Shown: one piece after another, positions 55,940-64,000 of the stretch
Numbering within the stretch: the stretch's first letter is position 1
How the letters are laid out: each line of letters starts with the position of its first letter
Assembly: GCA_030426085.1 (NCBI GenBank)
Contig: JAUHYW010000008.1
Location: forward strand, 1 to 64,000
DNA: 64,000 bases
Direction of reading: 5' to 3'
DNA from: a bacterium
GTDB taxonomy: Bacteria; Myxococcota_A; Bradymonadia; UBA7976; UBA1532
Notes under the pieces: model-generated
Databases searched by the model: none
Seen by the model: the letters and a program-made list of their open reading frames with translations, nothing else
Told to the model about the DNA's origin: nothing
Made by a program: the position numbers and the translations under genes

Positions 55940-58627
55940 TCAGCGGCGGCGGGGGCGCACCACGGCGAGCAGCGGCAGCAGCAGCAGGGTCCACGGCGAG
56001 GGCTGGCCCCCGTCCACGTCGCAGTTGCAGCCGACCTCTTCGGGGGTCTCGCCGATCCCGGCGTCGGCCTCGCCCGGCGGCGGGGGGGGGGTGCCGTCGA
56101 AGTTGTCCGGCGGGGGGTCGCCGCCCATGTCCCGATCACCCATGCCGGTGTCGGGGTCGCCCACGCCCATGTCGGGGCGCACCGGCGGGTCGGTCGGATC
56201 CTCGGGCCGGTCGACGTACACGCACTGCGGCGCGCCGCCCACCAGCGCGCACTCCTGGCCCGGCGGGCAGGTGATGTTGCCGCACTCGTCGAAGACGCAG
56301 AACCCGCCCTCGCAGATCTGGCCGTCGCGGCACTCGACCCCGGCGCAGGGGTCGCCCTGGCAGGCCCCGTCGACGCACGCCTGACCGGCGGGGCAGTCGA
56401 TGCCGCCGCACGGATCCTCGACGCAGGCCCCGTCGATGCATCGGCTGAACAGCGGGCAGCTCACGTCGGCGCAGACGGGCACGCACTGGCCGCCGCGGCA
56501 GAACTCGCCGTCGGCGCAGTCGGCGGCGGCGCAGGGGTCGGGCAGGCACTCGACGCCGTTGCAGATCGAGCCGTCGGGGCAGCCGGTGGTGATGCAGTCG
56601 TCGGGCGCGCACTCGCCGTACCAGCAGCGCTCGCCGGCGGGGCAGTCGACGCCGACGCAGGGGTCGATGCACTGCCCGGTCTCCTCATCGCAGCTCTGGC
56701 CCTCGGGGCAGTCGGCGACGTCGCACAGCTCGAGGCACAGCCCCGACTCGGGGTCGCACAAGAGCCCCGGCGACTGGTTGCACTCGTTGCCCTGGCACGG
56801 CTCGCGGCACTCGCCCTCGTGGCAGCTCTCGCCGTCGGGGCAGGGCGCCTGCTCGTCGACCCGGCCGTCGCAGTCCTCGTCGACCCCGTCGCAGACCTCG
56901 TCGCCGAGATCGCCGCACTGCCCGCAGGCGTTGCGCAGCCCCTCGTCGACCATGCCGTCGCAGTCGTTGTCGAGCGCGTCGCACACCTCGTCGGTGGGCA
57001 CCACCTCGCCGACGCAGACCACCTCGCCGTTGAGGCACTGCCGCTCGCCCCGGGCGCAGATGCCCGGATCACCGGTGGCGCAGGTGCCCGGGGCCACCGG
57101 CTCGCCGCCGTCGGGGCCCTCGTCGATGACGCCGTCGCAGTCGTTGTCCTGGCCGTCGCACAGGTCGGGCAGCCCGTCCTCGTTGCACACGATGTCGTCG
57201 CAGGCGTCGCCGATGCCGTCCCGATCCTCATCGGTCTGGTCGGGGTTCTCGACGTCGGGGCAGTTGTCGCAGATGTCGCCCCGCCCGTCGCCGTCCTGGT
57301 CGGCGTTGCTGGGATCGGGGTCGTTGGGGCAGGTGTCGTCGAGGTCGCAGATCCCGTCGCCGTCGCTGTCGATGCAGCCGCCGCCCACCGAGCGCTCGAG
57401 CACCAGCAGGGCGTAGGCCTGACCGGTGAAGTTGTTCCACACCCCCTGGTTGCCGGGGGGGATGAAGCGCCCGGCGCCGTCCTGGGCGCTCATGAGCTGA
57501 TAGGCGTAGTCGAAGTACCACCGGGGCACCTCGCGGGGGTCGGCGTAGTAGCCGGCGCCCTCGGCGCCGAAGCGGCCGACCCGGGGCGCGGTCTCGGGGT
57601 CGGTGTGGAGCTGGCGATAGGCCACCGCCGGCGCGTCGCCGGGGGGCAGGGTCCCCAGGTCGTCGGGGTGCACGTTGCCCGGCGCGGGGTCGATGCCGCC
57701 GTCCTCGAGGAAGGTGTACGCCTTGGCCGACGACCACAGATAGTAGTGATACGAGGCGGGCCAGCTGTTCCGGTGGGGCTGGATGCTCTGGAAGTTGTAC
57801 CGGTAGTGCAGCCAGCGGAGGTAGCTCTGCACCCCGGGGTCGTTGATGTCGGCCCCGGCGATGATCTGGCACCACATGCCCGACGCGGTCTGCTGATAGC
57901 TGGGCGGGTAGCTGTTGTTGGCCCCCTGATAGCCGTGCCCCCGGTCGCCGCCGAGGCCGCCGTCCATGCCGTTGGCCGCGTAGGCGTTGCGGGTGTTGGT
58001 CAGCATCGTCTCGAGGCGGGCGAGGCGGTTGGCGTCGCCGTCGGGGCCATTGTAGATCGCCTTGGCGGCGGCGAGGCCGGCCATCACGAGCTGGGTGGTC
58101 GACGAGTCGCGGCACGAGCCGTCGGTGTAGCACCAGTAGCCGTGACCGCCCTGGTTGGCCGAGGTCTGGTCGAAGATGGCGTCCAGGGCCGCCCGGGCCC
58201 CGGCCTGGTCCGGCCCGCCGGTGCGCAGGTAGACCGACAGGGCCATCATCGAGGCCCCCTCGCGGTAGGCGTAGAAGCGGGCGCTGTTGCCCCCGTTGTA
58301 GGGCTGCCCCGCCTGCCCGATGATATGGGCCATGATCCGGTCGGCGCGCTGCTGATCCTCGGGCGTCGAGTTCTCGTAGCCGAGGACCTGGGCCCGGAAG
58401 TCGGCGCTCTCCCGCTTCTCGAGCAGGGCCAGGGCGCACAGGCCGGCGCCCCGCCCGCTCGGCCCGCAGGGGCTGGGGTTGGCGAACGCGCCCTGGCTGT
58501 CGAGCCAGGCCAGCCCGTCGTCGATCGATCGGGCCACGTCGGTGCTGAAGTTGGTCACCTGAGCGACCGCCGATCCGGCGGTCAGGGTGAAGAGCGCCGC
58601 GACGAAGGCGGTGGAGATGCGTCGCAC
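55940..58627 (-). CDS. MYXO-CTERM surface protein: toroid-like, TSP3, MopE and Cys-rich repeats
   Basis: The product is 895 residues from a GTG at 58627, preceded by GAGGAGG. A signal peptide is followed by an about 400-residue alpha-helical part with SIDDGLAWLDSQGAF, GRGAGLCALALLEKR and TTQLVMAGLAAAKA, resembling squalene-cyclase/prenyltransferase repeats of an alpha/alpha toroid. Then come two TSP3 modules (CIDSDGDGICDLDDTCP), MopE-type repeats (CDGQDNDCDGVIDEG), and a series of EGF-like Cys-rich units. It ends with GCNC, a hydrophobic segment and RPRRR, a typical MYXO-CTERM signal. This directs processing and anchoring at the cell surface. The toroid ligand or enzyme role is unknown. Confidence 0.85.
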   Translation of the reverse strand: MRRISTAFVAALFTLTAGSAVAQVTNFSTDVARSIDDGLAWLDSQGAFANPSPCGPSGRGAGLCALALLEKRESADFRAQVLGYENSTPEDQQRADRIMAHIIGQAGQPYNGGNSARFYAYREGASMMALSVYLRTGGPDQAGARAALDAIFDQTSANQGGHGYWCYTDGSCRDSSTTQLVMAGLAAAKAIYNGPDGDANRLARLETMLTNTRNAYAANGMDGGLGGDRGHGYQGANNSYPPSYQQTASGMWCQIIAGADINDPGVQSYLRWLHYRYNFQSIQPHRNSWPASYHYYLWSSAKAYTFLEDGGIDPAPGNVHPDDLGTLPPGDAPAVAYRQLHTDPETAPRVGRFGAEGAGYYADPREVPRWYFDYAYQLMSAQDGAGRFIPPGNQGVWNNFTGQAYALLVLERSVGGGCIDSDGDGICDLDDTCPNDPDPSNADQDGDGRGDICDNCPDVENPDQTDEDRDGIGDACDDIVCNEDGLPDLCDGQDNDCDGVIDEGPDGGEPVAPGTCATGDPGICARGERQCLNGEVVCVGEVVPTDEVCDALDNDCDGMVDEGLRNACGQCGDLGDEVCDGVDEDCDGRVDEQAPCPDGESCHEGECREPCQGNECNQSPGLLCDPESGLCLELCDVADCPEGQSCDEETGQCIDPCVGVDCPAGERCWYGECAPDDCITTGCPDGSICNGVECLPDPCAAADCADGEFCRGGQCVPVCADVSCPLFSRCIDGACVEDPCGGIDCPAGQACVDGACQGDPCAGVECRDGQICEGGFCVFDECGNITCPPGQECALVGGAPQCVYVDRPEDPTDPPVRPDMGVGDPDTGMGDRDMGGDPPPDNFDGTPPPPPGEADAGIGETPEEVGCNCDVDGGQPSPWTLLLLPLLAVVRPRRR

Positions 58628-58819
58628 GGGTGGCCTCCTCGGGCGTCGACGACGCCCCGAAGCGATGGTTTTGGAAGCGCGTCGGGATGTTCGCTCGCCA
58701 TCATAGGGGCAAGAAGCACGCCGGATCATCTACCCATTGCGGGCGCCGCCCGTTCTGCGTACTGGCCCGGGGGTGGGGACGACCGACCCCGGCCCGCTGG
58801 GGACCACAGACCCCGGCGA

Positions 58820-60214
58820 TCAGCCCACCCGGCGCTCGAGCAGACGCCACAGCGCGCCGGCCTCGGCGTGCGCCGGGTCGATGGCCAGCACCGCGCCGAC
58901 GTGGATCCGGGCCCGGGCGTTCCACCCCCGCCGGTTGCAGAAGTCCACCATCATCAGCAGGTTGCGGATGCGGGTCGCCGCGTCGAGCTTGTCGGACTGC
59001 ATGCCGAGCGAGGTCGCCTCGAAGAGCGCGGTGTAGGCCGCCTCGTCCTCCCCATGGGCCTCGAGCAGCTCGCCGAGCAGCCGATGCCCCAGCCCCCAGC
59101 CGGGCGAGCGGGCGACGACCCGCCGAAACAGGCGGATGCCCCCGGCCCGAACCTCCCGATCGGCCTTCTCGTACAGCCCGGCCAGCTCGACATGAGCCTC
59201 CCGGTCGTGCGGATCGCGGGCGATGTGACCAGTGTAGTGGGTGATCGCCTCGGCGACCCGCCCCCGCCGGGCCGCCGCCCGGGCCGCCTCGAGGGCCGCC
59301 CCGTCGCCCGCCGGCCCCTCGAGGACCGGGTGCCCCGGCGCCAGGGCCGCCAGCCGCGCCCGCTGGTGATCGGCCCGCTCGGCCCAGCCCCGGCGCTCGC
59401 AGAACTGGATCAGATCGACCCGCAGCTCGCACTTGCGGCGCAGATCGAGGGTCGGGCTGCTGTCGCTGAGGTCGGCCCCCCGGTCGAAGGCGGCGTACGC
59501 CTGCGCGTCGTCGCCGGCGGCGACGTGGAGCTGGGCCAGCAGGTTGTGCCCCAGGCCCCAGCTGGGCCGGGCGTGCAGCCAGCCCTCGAACCAGCCGACG
59601 CCCTCGGCGAGCGCGTCGGGCGGCATCTGCTTGAGGGTCCGGGCGAGGAAGATATAGGCATTGGTGCAACGCTCGTCGATCGCGATGGCCTGCCGGTACA
59701 GATCGCGGGCGGCGGCCCAGTCCCGGGCCCGGAAGCGATCGCGGGCCGCGTGCACATGACGCTGGGCCTCCTGGCGCCGGTCGAGGTGGCGGGAGAGCGT
59801 AGGCATCGCCCGGCTGGCGTCGGCCCCCCGCAAGTGCTCGACCAGCGGGTGACGGGGGGCCAGCCGGGCCACCGCGTCGAGGTGCTGCTCGGCCCGATCC
59901 TGCCAGCCGCGAGCGTGGCAGAACTCGACCACCTTGACCGCCAGATCGGTCTTGAGCTGCCGGCTCATGCGCCGGCTGGCCAGCGCGATCTCCATGCCTT
60001 TGCGGAACGCCTCGTAGGCCGCCTCGTCGTCGCCCGCCGCCTCCCGCAGACGGCCGAGCAGATCCCAGGCCAGCCCCCAGCGCGGGTTCTCCTCGACGAC
60101 GCGTTCGAAGGCGCGCCGGCCCTCCTCGATCGTCCCCCGATTCACCGACTCGTCGTAGCGCGCGCGCAGCGTCTGCCCGGTCAGGCGAGCCGCGAGCGGG
60201 CGGTCGGGCTTCAT
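58820..60214 (-). CDS. TPR-repeat protein
   Basis: The product is 464 residues, taken from the ATG at 60214 (a GTG four codons upstream is also possible). It is made of tetratricopeptide-like helices in what look like three homologous blocks, each opening with a PxWGLxxxLLGxL pattern (NPRWGLAWDLLGRL, PSWGLGHNLLAQL, PGWGLGHRLLGEL). There is no signal sequence or membrane helix. It is probably a cytoplasmic scaffold; partners are unknown. It is divergent from the carboxypeptidase gene. Confidence 0.8.
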   Translation of the reverse strand: MKPDRPLAARLTGQTLRARYDESVNRGTIEEGRRAFERVVEENPRWGLAWDLLGRLREAAGDDEAAYEAFRKGMEIALASRRMSRQLKTDLAVKVVEFCHARGWQDRAEQHLDAVARLAPRHPLVEHLRGADASRAMPTLSRHLDRRQEAQRHVHAARDRFRARDWAAARDLYRQAIAIDERCTNAYIFLARTLKQMPPDALAEGVGWFEGWLHARPSWGLGHNLLAQLHVAAGDDAQAYAAFDRGADLSDSSPTLDLRRKCELRVDLIQFCERRGWAERADHQRARLAALAPGHPVLEGPAGDGAALEAARAAARRGRVAEAITHYTGHIARDPHDREAHVELAGLYEKADREVRAGGIRLFRRVVARSPGWGLGHRLLGELLEAHGEDEAAYTALFEATSLGMQSDKLDAATRIRNLLMMVDFCNRRGWNARARIHVGAVLAIDPAHAEAGALWRLLERRVG

Positions 60215-60359
60215 CAGCGCCCCCACATTGTTTTGATCACGCGCGGGTGATACCGCATGGCAGTTTAGACGACCGCCGGTGACCGACGTAACAAATCCGC
60301 GGTGGTCGCGCCACCGGCGGGCGGGTAGGGTGTCGATCGACACCGGCTCTGGAGCGCAA

Positions 60360-61844
60360 ATGAGCTACCCCGACCTCGAGACACACTGCGGGCGCATTCA
60401 GCGTCTCGAAGACGCCATCGGCATGCTGCACTGGGACATGGCGGCGATGATGCCCGAGGGCGGCGCCGCGGCGCGCACCGAGCAGATGGCGGCGCTGTCG
60501 GTCATCCAGCACGAGCTGGCCACCGACCCCCGCATCGGCGGATGGCTCGCGGCGAGCGCCGACAGCGAGCTGGACGGGTGGCAGGCGGCCAACCGGCGGA
60601 CCATCGAGCGGCGCTACCTGCACGCCACCGCCGTGCCGGCGAAGCTCGTCGAGGCGCTCACCCGGGCCACCGCCGCCTGCGAGCAGACCTGGCGCCGGGC
60701 CCGGGCCGACGACGACTTCGCCGGCCTGCGCCCGAAGCTCGAGGCGGTCGTCGAGCTGGTGCGGGAGGCGGCCGCCGCCAAGGGCGAGGCGCTGGGGGTC
60801 TCGCCGTATCAGGCGCTGCTCGACCAGTACGACCCGGGCACCACCGTCGAGCGCATCGACGCCCTCTTCGACGAGCTCGCCGGCTGGCTGCCCGAGATGA
60901 TCGAGCGGGTCATCGACCGCCAGGCGAAGGGCCCGGCGCTCGTGCGCCCCGAAGGCCCGTTCGCCATCGCCGATCAGGAGGCCCTGGGGCAGACGCTGAT
61001 GGCCGCCCTCGGCTTCGACTTCGCCCACGGCCGGCTCGACGTCAGCCACCACCCGTTCTGCGGGGGCGCGCCGGACGACGTGCGCATCACCACCCGCTAC
61101 GACGAAGCCGACTTCATGCAGGCGCTGATGGGCGTGGTGCACGAGACCGGGCACGCGCTCTACGAGCGGGGGCTGCCCGCCGAGTGGCGCTACCAGCCGG
61201 TGGGCCGGGCGGCGGGCATGACGGTGCACGAGAGCCAGTCGCTGCTGATGGAGATGCAGGCCTGCCGCACCCGGGCCTTCATCGAGTACGCCGCCCCGCT
61301 GCTGCGGGACCGCTTCGCGCCCGGGGGCGGCCCGGCGTGGACCGTGGACAACCTGCACCGGCTCTACACCCGGGTCGAGCGGGGCCTCATCCGGGTCGAC
61401 GCCGACGAGGTCACCTACCCGGCCCACGTCATCCTGCGCTATCGGCTCGAGCGGCAGCTCGTCGACGGCACCCTGGCGGTCGCCGATCTGCCCGACGCGT
61501 GGCGGGCGGCGATGAAGGCGCTGGTGGGCATCGAGCCGCCCGACGACCGCGACGGCTGCATGCAGGACATCCACTGGATCGAAGGCATCTTCGGCTACTT
61601 CCCGACCTACACCCTGGGGGCCATGGCCGCCGCCCAGCTCTTCGCCGCGGCCCGCGAGGCCCTGCCGATCGACGCCCAGCTCGCCCGGGGCGAGTTCGGG
61701 CCCCTGGTGGGCTGGCTGCGGGAGAACGTGCACCGCTGGGGCGCGCGGTACACCACCGACGGGCTGCTGGAGAAGGCCACCGGCGCCCCGCTGTCGGCCG
61801 ACGCGTTCCGCCGGCACCTGACCCGACGCTATCTGGAGGAGTGA
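60360..61844 (+). CDS. Carboxypeptidase family M32
   Basis: The product is 494 residues from the ATG at 60360 with GGAG seven bases before. The zinc site is HETGH in VVHETGHALYERG, and the third ligand is in HESQSLLMEMQ. An upstream SHHPFCGG and a later YPAHVILRYRLE are also family features. M32 enzymes such as Taq carboxypeptidase trim C-terminal residues from peptides in the cytoplasm. Length fits the family (about 500). It is two bases upstream of the Gly-Glu lipoprotein gene, which may be read from the same message. Confidence 0.93.
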   Translation: MSYPDLETHCGRIQRLEDAIGMLHWDMAAMMPEGGAAARTEQMAALSVIQHELATDPRIGGWLAASADSELDGWQAANRRTIERRYLHATAVPAKLVEALTRATAACEQTWRRARADDDFAGLRPKLEAVVELVREAAAAKGEALGVSPYQALLDQYDPGTTVERIDALFDELAGWLPEMIERVIDRQAKGPALVRPEGPFAIADQEALGQTLMAALGFDFAHGRLDVSHHPFCGGAPDDVRITTRYDEADFMQALMGVVHETGHALYERGLPAEWRYQPVGRAAGMTVHESQSLLMEMQACRTRAFIEYAAPLLRDRFAPGGGPAWTVDNLHRLYTRVERGLIRVDADEVTYPAHVILRYRLERQLVDGTLAVADLPDAWRAAMKALVGIEPPDDRDGCMQDIHWIEGIFGYFPTYTLGAMAAAQLFAAAREALPIDAQLARGEFGPLVGWLRENVHRWGARYTTDGLLEKATGAPLSADAFRRHLTRRYLEE

Positions 61845-61846
61845 GC

Positions 61847-62854
61847 ATGTCGCGCATCACGAGCACCGGGGCGCTGTACGCCCTGCTGGCCCTGGCGGTC
61901 GCCGCAATGCCCGGCTGCGAAGGCGAGACCGAGCCCGGCGACCCCGACGCCGCCGTCGGCGGCGAGGGCGAGGGCGAAGGCGAGGGTGAGGGTGAAGGCG
62001 AGGGCGAGGGCGAGGGCGAGGGTGAAGGCGAGGGTGAGGGTGAAGGCGAGGGCGAGGGTGAAGGCGAGGGCGAGGGCGAGATGTGCATGCCCGGCACCCT
62101 CTACGCCGACCCCGACGCCGACGGCTTCGGCGCCGACGACGCGCAGACCACCCAGGGCTGCGCGGCCGACAACCCCGGCTTCGCCGCCTCGTCCGGCGAC
62201 TGCGGGCCGACCGACCCCTGGCGCAACCCCGCCGCGCAGGAGATCTGCGGGGACTACGTCGACGACGACTGCGACGGCGCCGACAGCCCGTGCCCCGAGA
62301 CCGCGCCCGCCGGGCTCGACATCCCCGAGTGGGACTGCACCGGCGACCCCCCGGCCAACGTCTACGCCTGGGCCCGCTTCGACAACGGCGGGGGCTATTT
62401 CGAGAACGGGGCCTGCTTCGTCTTCTTCGAAGCCCTGCCCGCCGAGTTCTACGTGCAGCGGGTCAACGTCGTGCGCACCGGCGACCCCGCCGCCTGCGCC
62501 ACCCGCAACGGCTGCACCTGCCCCAGCCTGAACGACTGGCCGTCCTATGACCGCCGGCTCTACGCCTTCACCCGGGCCGAGGCCGACCCCTGCGCCGAGA
62601 TCACGATCATCGACCACGGCGGCGAGGACCAGCCGGTGTCGAACGACTGCCGCAAGTACCTGTATCAGCTTCACTTCTATGACATCGACCAGTCGTTCTT
62701 CGCCGCGGGTATGGAGGCGCTCCAGCGGCGGCTGTCGCTCTTCCCCATCGTCGAGATCGCCTGCGCCGAGGACGCCCCGCACGCCAACCTGCCGTTCCAG
62801 TCGCTGCTCACCGCCCGGATCGAGACCAACCCCGGGTTCACCCCCAAGGAGTAG
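61847..62854 (+). CDS. Lipoprotein with long Gly-Glu repeat
   Basis: The product is 335 residues from the ATG at 61847, which has GGAGGAGTG upstream. The lipobox is AMPGC (Cys24). Residues 39-78 are an uninterrupted run of 20 Gly-Glu pairs, followed by a short MopE/DxDxDG-like segment (YADPDADGFG, CGDYVDDDCDGADSPC) and a 200-residue domain with about eight cysteines that I do not recognise. The acidic stalk probably holds the domain away from the membrane. It is followed six bases on by the transporter gene. Confidence 0.8.
   Translation: MSRITSTGALYALLALAVAAMPGCEGETEPGDPDAAVGGEGEGEGEGEGEGEGEGEGEGEGEGEGEGEGEGEGEGEGEMCMPGTLYADPDADGFGADDAQTTQGCAADNPGFAASSGDCGPTDPWRNPAAQEICGDYVDDDCDGADSPCPETAPAGLDIPEWDCTGDPPANVYAWARFDNGGGYFENGACFVFFEALPAEFYVQRVNVVRTGDPAACATRNGCTCPSLNDWPSYDRRLYAFTRAEADPCAEITIIDHGGEDQPVSNDCRKYLYQLHFYDIDQSFFAAGMEALQRRLSLFPIVEIACAEDAPHANLPFQSLLTARIETNPGFTPKE
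61961..62080 (+). repeat. Hexanucleotide repeat coding for (Gly-Glu)20
   Basis: Twenty in-frame hexamers of GGCGAG, GGTGAG, GGCGAA or GGTGAA occupy exactly 120 bases. The variants are arranged in repeated order, showing that larger blocks were duplicated. Slippage would change length in multiples of two residues without breaking the frame. Confidence 0.92.
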
Positions 62855-62860
62855 CCCCCG

Positions 62861-63739
62861 ATGCTGACCCAGGTCGTCCTGCCGCTCGCCCTGGCGGTCA
62901 TCATGTTCGCCATGGGCCTCGGGCTCGTGCCCGCCGACTTCGCCCGGGTGTTCAAGAAGCCCTCCGGCTTCACCATCGGGGCGTTGATGCAGGTCGTGGC
63001 GCTGCCCTGGATCGGCTACGTCTTCGCCTCGCAGTGGACCGACGTGCCCTACCTCGCGGTGGGCATCATGCTGCTCGCCGCCTGCCCGGGCGGCATGACC
63101 TCGAACCTGCTGACCCACATCGGCCGGGGCGATGTCGCGCTGTCGATCACCCTCACCGCGGTGATCAGCCTCGCCGGCATGCTGACCGTGCCGCTCATCC
63201 TGGGCTTCGCGCTCGACACCTACATGGGGGCCCAGGCGCCGCCGCTGCCGCTGGGTCGCTCGATCCTGGGCGTCTTCGTGCTGACGACGGTGCCGGTGAT
63301 CCTGGGCATGCTGGTCAAGGCCAAGGCCCCGAAGTTCGCCGCCTCGGTCGAGAAGCGCTCCCGCACGCTGTCGGCGGTCATCTTCGCGATCGTGATGGCG
63401 GGGGCGGTCATCAGCGAGAAGGACCGCCTGCTGGCCCACCTCGACGGCCTGCTGGTGACCATGATCGCGTTCAACGTGGTCATGATGCTGCTCGCCGCCG
63501 CCGTCGCCCGCCTGGGCAAGCTGCCGAGCAAGCAGCAGATCGCGATCACCCTCGAGTGCGGGCTGCAGAACGGCACCCTGGCGGTGGTGGTGGCCGGCTC
63601 GATGCTCGAGCGGCTCGACTTCGCCATCCCGGCCGCGCTGTACAGCATCTGGATGTTCGTCAGCGCCGTGGGCTACATCCTCGTCGTCAACAAGACCCGC
63701 ACCGACGACCCCGACGCCCCCGACCCGCAGCCCGCATGA
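62861..63739 (+). CDS. Bile acid:sodium symporter family (BASS/SBF) transporter
   Basis: The product is 292 residues with about nine or ten hydrophobic helices. The two signature crossing-over motifs are seen: ACPGGMTSNLLTHIGRGDVALS and ECGLQNGTLAVVVAGSM. The family takes up organic anions such as bile acids, sulfated steroids or pyruvate using sodium; the substrate here cannot be told. It is six bases downstream of the Gly-Glu lipoprotein and overlaps the cytochrome P450 gene by ATGA. The three may be one operon, perhaps for import and modification of a hydrophobic compound (inference). Confidence 0.88.
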   Translation: MLTQVVLPLALAVIMFAMGLGLVPADFARVFKKPSGFTIGALMQVVALPWIGYVFASQWTDVPYLAVGIMLLAACPGGMTSNLLTHIGRGDVALSITLTAVISLAGMLTVPLILGFALDTYMGAQAPPLPLGRSILGVFVLTTVPVILGMLVKAKAPKFAASVEKRSRTLSAVIFAIVMAGAVISEKDRLLAHLDGLLVTMIAFNVVMMLLAAAVARLGKLPSKQQIAITLECGLQNGTLAVVVAGSMLERLDFAIPAALYSIWMFVSAVGYILVVNKTRTDDPDAPDPQPA

Positions 63740-64000
63740 CCACCGAATCGACCGCCGCGCCCCGCCCGTATCACGACGTGCCCGGCCCCCGGGGCCTGCC
63801 GCTGATCGGCGTGGCCCGCGATCTGCTGCGCGACCCGTTCACCCTCTTCGAAGAGATCACCGCCGCGCACGGAGGCCTGGTGCGCCTGCCCATCCCCGGG
63901 CAGAAGACCTTCCTGCTCAGCGACCCCGAGCTGATCAAGTTCGCGCTGCTGGACAACACCGGCGTGGTGACCAAGCCGGTGCCGCTGCTCGAGCGGGTGG
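63736..64000 (+). CDS. Cytochrome P450, 5' part only (cut by window end)
   Basis: 88 codons are visible. The start overlaps the upstream stop (ATGA). After a short leader, HDVPGPRGLPLIGVARDLL matches the proline-rich hinge of P450s, followed by RDPFTLFEEITAAHGGLVRLPIP and FLLSDPELIKFALLDNT, the typical first beta-sheet. The haem-binding cysteine lies beyond the window, so activity cannot be confirmed. The soluble-type leader suggests a cytoplasmic bacterial form. Confidence 0.85.
   Translation, partial: MTTESTAAPRPYHDVPGPRGLPLIGVARDLLRDPFTLFEEITAAHGGLVRLPIPGQKTFLLSDPELIKFALLDNTGVVTKPVPLLERV

Overview
The window is very GC-rich, densely packed bacterial DNA that most resembles Myxococcota (the former delta-proteobacterial myxobacteria and relatives). 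The clues are a classic MYXO-CTERM tail (GCNC, hydrophobic stretch, arginines) on the 55.9-58.6 kb protein, thrombospondin type 3 (TSP3) and MopE-type calcium-binding repeats, two eukaryotic-like Ser/Thr kinases with transmembrane tails, a PEGA-domain protein, a DUF4476 protein, about eleven lipobox lipoproteins and cysteine-rich exported proteins. I see no rRNA, tRNA, CRISPR array or insertion sequence. Genus cannot be told from the sequence alone.

Layout. 1-1.2 kb has no convincing gene but carries short direct repeats and hairpins. 1.2-4.1 kb encodes a TIR-STAND-TPR protein of the bacterial NLR-like immune type, preceded by about 0.95 kb of non-coding DNA packed with inverted and direct repeats. 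5-16.7 kb carries two Ser/Thr kinases (one translationally coupled to a membrane TPR-like protein), an M17 aminopeptidase, a MepA-like murein endopeptidase, a MopE-repeat lipoprotein, two small lipoproteins and an AraC-type regulator. 16.8-19.0 kb is a two-gene ATPase plus HNH nuclease operon that fits the Septu (PtuA-PtuB) anti-phage system. With the TIR-STAND gene it makes two candidate defence loci within 20 kb.

19.1-36 kb is dominated by envelope genes: a monoheme lipoprotein coupled to a diheme beta-barrel (porin-cytochrome) protein, a collagen-like/tail-fibre-like protein coupled to a TSP3 lipoprotein, an ASH-domain lipoprotein, a vWA-SRCR lipoprotein, a histidine kinase, a sulfatase-modifying-factor-like lipoprotein coupled to a PEGA-domain protein, and a pair of genes that together look like a split RdgC.

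36-46 kb is more metabolic and regulatory: mannose-1-phosphate guanylyltransferase and phosphomannomutase (GDP-mannose supply), a DUF4159 protein with a membrane vWA protein, serine acetyltransferase, and two overlapping LuxR-type regulators. 46-58.6 kb again encodes large calcium-binding or cysteine-rich secreted proteins, including a metzincin protease and the MYXO-CTERM protein, with phosphatidylserine synthase and an HD-GYP-like protein between them. 58.8-64 kb has a TPR protein, an M32 carboxypeptidase, a Gly-Glu-repeat lipoprotein, a bile-acid:sodium-symporter-family transporter and the start of a cytochrome P450 cut by the window end.

Many neighbouring genes overlap by GTGA or ATGA, so translational coupling is a recurring organising feature and helps fix several starts. 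Function assignments come from motif recognition by eye; no database search was run.
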